Assembly: GCA_032622095.1 (NCBI GenBank)
Contig: CP136064.1
Location: 49,978,073 to 50,042,072, forward strand
Direction of reading: 5' to 3'
DNA: 64,000 nt
Origin: Siphonodentalium dalli
Lineage: Eukaryota; Mollusca; Scaphopoda; Gadilida; Siphonodentaliidae
The notes below the pieces were generated by a model. The model was not told where the DNA came from and made no database searches. It saw only the letters and a list, made by a program, of their open reading frames with translations. This document shows, one piece after another, positions 56,293 through 64,000 of the stretch. Both the position numbers and the translations under genes were made by a program. Position 1 is the stretch's first letter. Every line of letters starts with the position of its first letter.

Positions 56293-57061
56293 TTGGGATA
56301 TCCACGGGACGTCATACAAAGCGATCTCAACCAACCAACGTCCGGGATTCAAGTTTCACACTTTGATTGCACATAATACCACACATGAGCGTAAATATAT
56401 ACCCGTATACGTCATACAAATGTGTGCTGATATCATGCAGCGGGGAATACAAAACATCTCAATTGAAAATTAGCTACAGATCAGCGGCAGTACGTCATAG
56501 GTCAGTATTCACTTGATATCGTATCAATAAAATGAACCATTCCGTTTTTATCTTCGACACAGGAAGCGCCTCATTTCGCGAGGAAGCTTACATGCGAACA
56601 GACTTGTCTCAGATAATTTACGCATTCGCAGATAATCTAATGACCCCGGAAATGTTTTGTTTTCTGGTCGATGATATTTATATGTATACTTTGACTTCCG
56701 CGTTATCCAAAGTTGTTTGAATTTGATAATGAACGTTATGGGATCGCGGGATTGATATGGTTTAGTCTATTTTATATAATGAGTGCGTATATTCACATGT
56801 CCATGTACTCCACAATTCACGAAATAGTTGCTTCTTCTGTGTGCACCAGTCATGTATAAATTTGTCCGCAATCATTCTCATGCATGTGTCCAGGTTTATG
56901 ATGGCACAACCTCACCTGTATGTATTTTGTTACCGATTCGTTAGTCGGTTTAAAAGATACAGCCCTAATCCATTATATTCCATGGATGATGGATTACATT
57001 TCTCTATAACGATGCCATGTATATATGTTTTGTGTATTTCTTCGTGAAGAATTTCCTCCAA
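56293..57061. other. Unassigned sequence
   Basis: No gene or repeat recognised. A 62-residue frame at 56532-56720 has no known relative. Confidence 0.4.
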
Positions 57062-57065
57062 TTAA

Positions 57066-57478
57066 AGATGCATAATCCGAATTAACGCTCGCAAATTACT
57101 GGTCCCTTGGCTTCGGGGGTACTACACATTTTATTCGAGTCGAGGAACCCACCCATCAATTAGATATCGATTTTTTAAATCTATCATTTTTCACCACCAA
57201 TAATTTTTTAGTGGCCCAGTAAACGTCGACGAGAAGACGGTCTCGGACCAATTGCGGATGAAGATGGATAATTCTAAAATCAAGTGGCCTTTTTGTGTCA
57301 GCAATTTCGTTGAGCAAAATGTTGATAAATAACAGGTTTTGGGGCAATATTATACTATAGTTGACTGTGGTTAGCATTATTTTTGGGCAATTAATCGAAT
57401 CTGATAACTGAAGCGAAATTTCAAAAATTGTTGTTGAAATATGATGATATGGGGACCATCTAATCGGATTGAGTACCT
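57066..57478. mobile_element. TTAA-flanked MITE, AGGTACTC ends, copy 2
   Basis: TTAA at 57062-57065 and 57479-57482. The right end atcggattgagtacct is intact; the left end agatgcataatccga has decayed. Interior matches 1365-1440 (tggcttcggg, tcgagtcgaggaacccaccc, tagatatcgatttt). 413 bp against 407 bp in copy 1. Confidence 0.85.
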
Positions 57479-57482
57479 TTAA

Positions 57483-58189
57483 TAATTAGTAAATACTATC
57501 CAAATTTATCAAGTCTTTGGCTCCTGGAATTCCTTATTACAAATGCAAATTAAATACTTCCATTTGAAATCATTACAAATACAGTACAAATAGAGAATAA
57601 GATTACCCCACCCCTGCTAGTTAATATAGATGTACATGTATATATCAAGTGAGTTTAAGTATATCAGTAAAATTTCTAAAGTGTGCATCTTAAAACGCAA
57701 CAAACCTTCGGTTAAACTCAGCCACCAAGAAATAAACTTTATATAAAGAGGAATGGCTCTCAGGTGGACCGGCTAAAAATAAAAAATCCCTGACGGAAAT
57801 GTGATTATAATATAAGATACTGATACACACGAAGATTAATTACCCGATAACAGGTCCATTTGAACCCGTTTCGTTCGCGTGGCCCGCGCGTGCTCCATAT
57901 TATTCCACAGCAGGTTTCTTCTATCTTAAGTTCTATTAAGACGATTAAAGTCTGCCAGATGCAAAGTGTTATTTATCAAGATATAATTGAAAGACTCCGA
58001 TTTCATGGTTAAATGTTTGTAAAGTTTGTATAATATTATGTTTCTGGTTTCTACACCTATTACCCAGAGTACAGTGCCATTCGTGTCGACTATATATTAC
58101 ATTCCGATGTACTTTTCAGTCCCAGCACTGACTCCCAGATGTCCAGTTTATCAACATGAAGTACTCAGAATTATCTGCATATATACAAG
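57483..58189. other. Unassigned sequence
   Basis: No gene or repeat recognised. Confidence 0.45.
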
Positions 58190-58360
58190 AGTAGGATCCG
58201 TATATTTGTCCGGATCTTTCTCCCAGACCCTTCGACCGATTTCAACCAAATTTGGTGTTGTGACTCGGGTTATAACGGCTTTAGTTTTTTTTCTTCAAAT
58301 ATTGTATATAATTTTTTTTAATTAATACATAAATATAAAACAAAAAACAATTAAGCTCAC
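58190..58360 (+). repeat. Dispersed repeat with ccgatttcaaccaaatt motif, copy 2
   Basis: ctcccagacccttcgaccga then tttcaaccaaatttggtgtt, gtgactcgggtt and an A/T-rich tail, as at 21905-22100. Confidence 0.6.
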
Positions 58361-58660
58361 TATGACCTTATTTCAGAACCAAAAAAGTTTAATATGAACC
58401 TATGTAAATATTTAGGTCCAACATGAACCTATTTGCACGAGGATATGTTGCAACACCAGATGTATACGCTCTTTATAAGTATTTTCACTTTAGTCCGCGC
58501 CATCCAAATAGGTTCATTTTTTACCTAAATATTGATATTGGTTTATATTAGACTGATTTGATTCTGGAATAAGCCCATAGTGGACTTATACCCATAATAC
58601 CGTTGGGTATTAGACTTATTTCAATCCGGAATAAGCCCATAGTATCCTTAACATTTTAAC
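58361..58660. repeat. Aataggttcat-type foldback remnants
   Basis: catgaacctatttgcacgag and the inverted aaataggttcatttttta lie ~80 bases apart; aataagcccatagt occurs twice at 58573 and 58634. These are fragments of the family seen at 27500-27742. Confidence 0.45.
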
Positions 58661-59065
58661 GATCAAAATGTGCGCATAAAATGTGCGTAATGCACACAAA
58701 TGGGCCGCCGCTGAATAAAGGCTCTGTCTAAGATCAAAATGCGCGAGAAGAGAGCCTGTTTTTCTCTCTTTAGTATATTATTATAAATGGTATAAAAGTA
58801 CATAGACACCATTTGAAAGAACCGTCCCTGTTGGAATTTCCAAAGGACATGTTACTACAAATTATGTATATTATTATATACTAGCTGAAAACGGCTCCCT
58901 GTCACAAAGTGACTGACGGCCCTAATTTTTTGCACTAATTTAAAATTAAAAACTTTTTTTTATTTATTGGGCTAACTTACAGTCCTGCATGATATATCAC
59001 AACTGCACACATGATTCATACCAAAAAATAAGGAAAGTCCACTTAAAAGCTGTGTAAATAGAGAA
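58661..59065. other. Mostly unassigned; inverted match to 46548-46640
   Basis: ctgaataaaggctctgtcta then agatcaaaatg (58710-58740) is the reverse complement of sequence at 46600-46640. Nothing else recognised. Confidence 0.5.
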
Positions 59066-59158
59066 AATGAATGTAGTTTGAATGTGTTTTATTACCGTCA
59101 GTGCCCAAGCGGCAACAGCGTCATACTCTTAACAAAAAAATACTCAAACTACATTAAT
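59066..59158. repeat. Short inverted repeat
   Basis: atgaatgtagtttgaatgtg at 59066 and tactcaaactacattaattt at 59140 face each other; a single similar word (gaaagtagtttgagtgtgtt) is at 32617. Confidence 0.6.
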
Positions 59159-59531
59159 TTCTTAAATGTGCCATGTGACTGCACTTCATACCATGTAATG
59201 TAAAACATGGGTAGTATGCCCACGTCCTTCATAAGAAATGAATCACCGATAGTAACAATGATACGGAAGCAATGCCCAACAGTTCAATATCATTTCTCAA
59301 CATTTTTGATGAGACGTTTCTTTTGGCAATTTGCAATGTTATATAATATTTATACTTTCACCGCTTGGATTAGACCTCCGCGCACACGTTTAGTAACACG
59401 TGATCACTATACGTGAGTCTGATTGGTTTATACGGACACCATATAATCGATGTCTATTAGATCGATCTCTTGGTTGCGTGGAATCAAAATTCGCAGGAAA
59501 CAAAATAACATGGTGAAGTGTGTGGGATTAA

Positions 59532-59988
59532 CCATTTGAGTTCCAGGTCTGATTTTTGTATCAACCCATATACCCTGTGCCAATGCATTCTCTTATATAT
59601 GCGAGTCGAGCATAGGTCGCCTCGCATATATAAGAGAATGCATTGGCCTAATAATTTTTCATCATTTGTTATTATTTTTTACAATTTTTTACAATTTTAA
59701 TAATTTTTTCTTATATTCTTTAACAGACTTATTTTGTAGGTTTAGTGCCAGGGAATCTCACGTTTTTCATGGGCATCAAAATTATTACTATGAATACTTG
59801 GTGATAGTTTTTTAGTTATAACATGCCCCTAAGGTTTTATCCAGTTTGTTTTTAAATTCGCTATAGCAAGCTTAAACATACCCAAAAAAAATTCAACCAA
59901 AAAAAAATAATCTAAAAATGTTTTTTTAGGGCCGATTTTACACACCGTAAATTGGGGCCGATGACATCGGCCCCTGGCACTCAAAGGG
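59532..59988. mobile_element. piggyBac-like MITE, CCMTTTGAG ends, with one hairpin
   Basis: Left end ccatttgagttccagg, right-end complement ccctttgagtgccagg, flanked by TTAA at 59528-59531 and 59989-59992. This end type (CCCTTTGAGTGCC after TTAA) is typical of piggyBac families. It contains a solitary 69-bp hairpin (59579-59647) followed by half of the AT spacer; the partner hairpin is missing. Confidence 0.9.
59579..59647. repeat. Solitary hairpin module
   Basis: The same 69-bp palindrome as at 4499-4567, preceded by ccctgt, in a carrier with different ends. The spacer after it (acaattttaataattttttc) also matches that at 48945-48965. Confidence 0.9.
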
Positions 59989-59992
59989 TTAA

Positions 59993-60425
59993 ACCAGGAT
60001 TAAAATGGGAATAAACATGATAATGAAATTTTGTATTACAAATGAAAATAATTACATCGATACATCTTATCACAACTGGACAAGATATGAATATAGGGCG
60101 AGGAAGAAGACACTATAATACATCTCATTTATATATCAGTTGCGATTGTCGTGTGTAATATGTATGGATTAGGGTGATTACATGCCAAAGTATTTGATAA
60201 AAATACAATACAATACATTAATTGCCAACAGTATATACTTTCTGAATACTTCGAGATGATATAATGGAGAAACTCATTTTGTTTTGAAATACCGACAGTT
60301 TTGATATAAAACAAACATAACATATAATCATTTTGAAAATTAAACTTACATATGCATGGACGATATGTGACAAAAACACAACACAGGCGCTATTACGATG
60401 TAATGTTTATTGTTGATATATTACT
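59993..60425. other. Unassigned sequence
   Basis: No gene recognised. Confidence 0.45.
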
Positions 60426-60500
60426 AATAGATAGATAGATAGATATATTTATTGCAAAACACCAATTTATGGCAGTTGCACAATTGAAAATAACGAACAT
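60426..60500 (-). repeat. Possible LINE 3' end with (TATC)n tail
   Basis: On the minus strand, ccataaattggtgttttgca then ataaatatatctatctatct reads like a LINE 3' end followed by a tetranucleotide tail (60430-60446). No coding piece is adjacent, so the call is weak. Confidence 0.4.
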
Positions 60501-60586
60501 ATATATCATAAACAACATAATAACAAACATAATATAGTTAATTTCTAATATTGATCATGACACATTTGCAATTGTCAACTACTAAT

Positions 60587-60746
60587 GAGCTGTTTTCTCC
60601 GAAAACATTATATGTAAATATAATGAGCTGTATATATATGTAAATATAATGAGCTGTTTTCTCCGAAAACATTATATGTAAATATAATTATTATATGTAA
60701 ATATAATTATTATATGTAAATATAATTATTATATGTAAATATAATT
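60587..60746. repeat. AT-rich tandem repeats
   Basis: Two copies of gagctgttttctccgaaaac then attatatgtaaatataa, followed by four to five copies of a 17-bp unit (ttatatgtaaatataat). Confidence 0.9.
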
Positions 60747-60929
60747 CATTTTGACATAAAGAGATAATATCGGGTGTTCTGTATTGGCTAAGAAATAATT
60801 AATAGTACACCGATCAAAAAAATATGAAATGCTAGAACATGGTTCGTTCGATTTATGGTTGTTGATAAGTTGTTCAGCCTGTTCTCTTGAAAATAAGCTC
60901 ATATTGAACTTATTTAAAAAACACAAAGG

Positions 60930-61345
60930 TTGAGTTCGAATTTGAGTTTGATCCGATGATTTTTCCTAGAGTTATGGACTTTTTTCGACTTAGAAAATTC
61001 AATTTTCTTCTTTTTTCTTTGGTTTCCGGATGATAACTCAAGTTTGGACTGTTCAATTGAAAATTCCGTTTTTTTTTGAGTCATTGATATCAAAATACAG
61101 GTCAAGTTCGAATTTGAGTTTGATCCGATGATATTTCTCAGAGTTATGGGCTTTTCGACTTAGAAAATTCAATTTTTCGTGTTTTTTCTTTGGTTTCTGG
61201 ATGATAACTCAAGTTTGGATTGTTTAATTGGAAATTCTGTTATTTTTTGTGGGTCGTTCATATCAAAATACAGGTCAAGATCGAATTTGAGTTTGATCCA
61301 ATGATTTTTCCCAGAGTTATGGGCCTTTCGACTTTGAAAAACATT
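60930..61345. repeat. Tandem array, ~171-bp unit, about 2.4 copies
   Basis: gttcgaatttgagtttgatc at 60936, 61107 and about 61279 marks three starts; each unit continues gagttatggNcttt, cgacttagaaaattcaattt and gatgataactcaagtttgga. I recall related minisatellites from bivalves. Confidence 0.9.
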
Positions 61346-61394
61346 TTTTATTATTTTCTGTATGAAGGTACCTTCATGGTATTATCTCCTCCTC

Positions 61395-62375
61395 CTACAG
61401 GCCCAATACCCCGAAGGTCTAATACTCCGAAGTTTTTTTTTACTCCGAAGACCGATTACTCCGAATGTCCGATACTCCGAATGTTTTCTGATGTAACGAC
61501 GGGTTTCATCGCGTGCAGGGGTTTCACCGCGTGCAGACCATTGATTGACGTTTTAGGGGTAGATCTACCGATGCTTGTGCATTGTCGTCAATGTGAGGTT
61601 CTGAGATTCCGCATCATCCCAGTGTTCCTTACTCACCATGCATCATAAAATGACCGGAATGACACCAAATTCGTTCATAGCCACCTCGGCCAAACATTTT
61701 GGTCTGAAAAATGTCAGGGTCGCGGTTGAAAAATGGGTATATCGGGACTTGGGGGAATTGACCCCAAATTATATTTTTCGGCCCGCACAGCGCTGGGACC
61801 ACTTCTCGACCCAACTCTGTTTCGACTCAAAATGTTTGGCCGAGGTATCTATGAATGATTCTGGAGGTATATCGGTCATTTCCCGACTTTTCCTATTTTC
61901 GACCCATATACTGACCTCACTAAGTACTATATATGAGAGAGTCAACGAAGTCAGAATTACCGCGCATACTTGAGACAAACGCTCTTCATTCTAACGGTAT
62001 GATGGCAGGGAAACACAAATATCCTTTTCGAAATTATGAATCTTTTGAATAATTTACAGGGTCGGCATCTATAGGTATTCCACGCACACGCTGACTTATT
62101 TTATCAACGCAACGGGACATAAAAAACATATATGTTCATGCAATATGAGGTTCGAAAATTATAAGTCGCTTCAAGGCAAATTACAAAAATATAGTTGTGA
62201 CTTGTATTGACAGTCCATATAATAATCTGACCTTCGGAGTTTCGGTGTATGGGACTTTCGTAGTATCGGACTATTGGGTCTTCGGGGTATCGGGCCTTCG
62301 TAATATGGGACCTTCGTAATATGGGACATTCGGAGTATTGGACCTTCGGAGTATCGGAATTCGGAATAAAGGGTT
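61395..62375. mobile_element. Element bounded by inverted CTCCGAAGG minisatellites
   Basis: Left side 61395-61480 (aataccccgaaggtctaata, ctccgaatgtccgatactcc) and right side 62230-62375 (ggaccttcggagtatcgg units) are inverted arrays of the same ~16-bp unit. The ~750 bp between holds a ~110-residue plus-strand frame (61638-61973) with no recognisable domain and an overlapping minus-strand frame. Array-as-terminal-repeat elements are plausible but not proven here. Confidence 0.55.
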
Positions 62376-64000
62376 GACAGAATTGAAACGAGACATGTGA
62401 CGCAACTGATAAATTTGCCAGATGAACGAGACCATCCGCATTTTATTAGGACTTCATGAGAATTAACGCTTATCCGAATTCAAACCACCATTGATATCGC
62501 TGGGCGGCTTTGAACCCTAGCTCCCCACAACGATCGACACCCTGATCCCGGGCTCCCAGTGGTATTTTGACTTATTGTAGACAGTAGTTAGGCGCATGGT
62601 GTTGTATTGCATGCATTTTCTAATTTCTACCATAAGTTTTATTCCGTTCGAAATGCTATTTAATTCTGAATTAAGCACAGCAAAATCCGTTTGAATATAT
62701 CTTAAATTGAGAAATAGTTATAAAAAATAGAAAACTTGACTGGATTTATTATACAAACTGCCAAGAAATGTTACTTTACGTAACGTCGCAATCCCAACCT
62801 AAATACACGGCGTTGTATGGGTTTTAGCCAAAGCAAAATCTGGGTGTTCACTAAATACACACCAATAACTAAATTGCGCGGCATTGCGCGGTCTATTTGC
62901 TTATACCATCTTAAAGACGAGATTCTGAGCTTTATGCTCATGTAAATCTATATGGCGTGTACATTTGCTATGATTTAATGAACTCAGAAGTTTGTATATT
63001 CGTGAACAAAACTCGTATGACATGAGTTTACATCCGACAATTGCTGGCGCGAATTATGTAAATTAGTGGGAATTTCTTCACACGTTGGGAGTTATGAATT
63101 CTCAAAGAATACATCACTAAAGTTCTTACCCGTTAATATAGTTTTTAGTTCACTTATGAGCAATATAAAGCTATATAACACAACGCGAAACGAGAGGTCG
63201 CGAATAATTAGATTACCGTAACCAAGAAAAACTAATGTTGAGATATTATTATCTATTAGTCACTTAAGGGGGAGACGCACGTTTTGCATAAATCCAGCAA
63301 AAAATGGCAAGAGATTTTCAACAAAGAATTTATCTGGATCTATCTGGCAAAAATTCTTGAATTTCACATATCATCTTCATTGTATGTAGAATCTGAGCAA
63401 TTATAAAGAGACAACAAAAACAATGGGTTTTAGGGTGGATACACACATGCATGTAATCTCTGTAAATATCGTGTATTTCGAGTTTTACATGGTTCATACA
63501 CACCGTGTAATATGTGTCCGCTGACAACCCAATCATTGCGACTGTGTTTGACCACAGTGAGTTAAACTCTGAACCGCTGAAGAGCCGTTGACTGGGACGA
63601 AGTAGTCAGGCCGCTTAAAATAATTATTCGCGCGATAACTGAAATGGTCGACGTTCTGTTTAAATCATTGTCAGTATTCTATTGATGTTAATACCAGTGA
63701 TGGCCTCTTCCACAACGCAGGGGGCTATGACCCCCAACATACACGGGGAGCTATAGTATCCCAGAAGCTACCGAATTCACCATATTTCCTCGACGGGGGT
63801 GTGCACGCAGCACCCTGAGTCCTGACACCCTGCTTTATAAATATCGTAGTCATGTCTGTCGTGTCTGTTTTCTACGAGTGATTAATCTAATATGCAGCAA
63901 TTTATGCTATTCATATAATTATGAACATATTATACAGCTTTAAATTTGAATGCATGGTGTTGCTGTTTGTCTTCATTCGGCGAAAGGGTTGCCTAGCTAC
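62376..64000. other. Unassigned sequence to window end
   Basis: About 1.6 kb with no recognised gene or repeat. Short frames only. Confidence 0.45.

Noticed and set aside
62490-62570. tRNA-like box B (ggttcaaagcc on the minus strand)
   Set aside because: No convincing box A, acceptor stem or cloverleaf could be drawn.

Overview
This window looks like AT-rich, non-coding, repeat-dense DNA from an invertebrate animal. A lophotrochozoan, perhaps a mollusc, fits best. That guess rests on the repeat style: a 3'-hairpin repeat ending in a ggacggacggcgg tract, ~171-bp minisatellites of the 'agagttatggg' type, abundant TTAA-flanked MITEs and non-LTR retrotransposon tails. No species can be named from the sequence alone. 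There is no prokaryotic gene organisation, no operon, and no full-length host gene. Nearly all open frames are short chance ORFs or fall inside repeats.

Coding material is sparse. At the left edge (3-878, +) lies the 3' end of a non-LTR retrotransposon reverse transcriptase, open to the window edge. Three further degraded LINE C-terminal fragments lie on the minus strand (37352-37837, 39745-40200, about 47500-47726), and a bare LINE 3' tail at 38240-38378. One host-like exon is visible: 38516-38796 (-), with the first half of a SWIM zinc finger that runs into a consensus splice donor. A weaker candidate coding patch is at 43925-44285.

The rest is a museum of non-autonomous DNA transposons. 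At least six families are flanked by TTAA: an AGGCACGT-ended family (seven full copies and one truncated copy), AGGTACTC (two), AGGGGTAC (one), CCCTTTACCC (two), CCCTTTNTATAC (three) and CCMTTTGAG (one). The AGG-ended families fit Kolobok-type ends and the CCC-ended families fit piggyBac-type ends. Other elements are a hAT-like MITE with an 8-bp duplication (55791-56284), a CACTG-ended element built of ttagtca dyads (20486-21787) that carries a nested TTAA MITE, and a 452-bp element with a TACA duplication (45284-45735). Many foldback palindromes occur, several 150-480 bp long and near perfect (27233-27404 is the cleanest).

The two most distinctive structures are (i) a ~69-bp hairpin module, normally present as two mutually inverted hairpins around an AT-rich spacer, which recurs at six places inside unrelated carrier elements, and (ii) a cluster of eight short dyads centred on GTATAC at 49901-50335. 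Tandem arrays include a homogeneous 34-bp satellite (54500-55430, about 26 copies), a ~130-bp repeat loaded with AGGTCA half-sites (5446-5958), a 29-bp array grown from the end of a MITE (15478-15679) and CCTTCGGAATA minisatellites at five places. The longest stretch in which I recognise nothing is 34260-36950. No autonomous transposase or replicase is visible, so the DNA elements must have been mobilised in trans.
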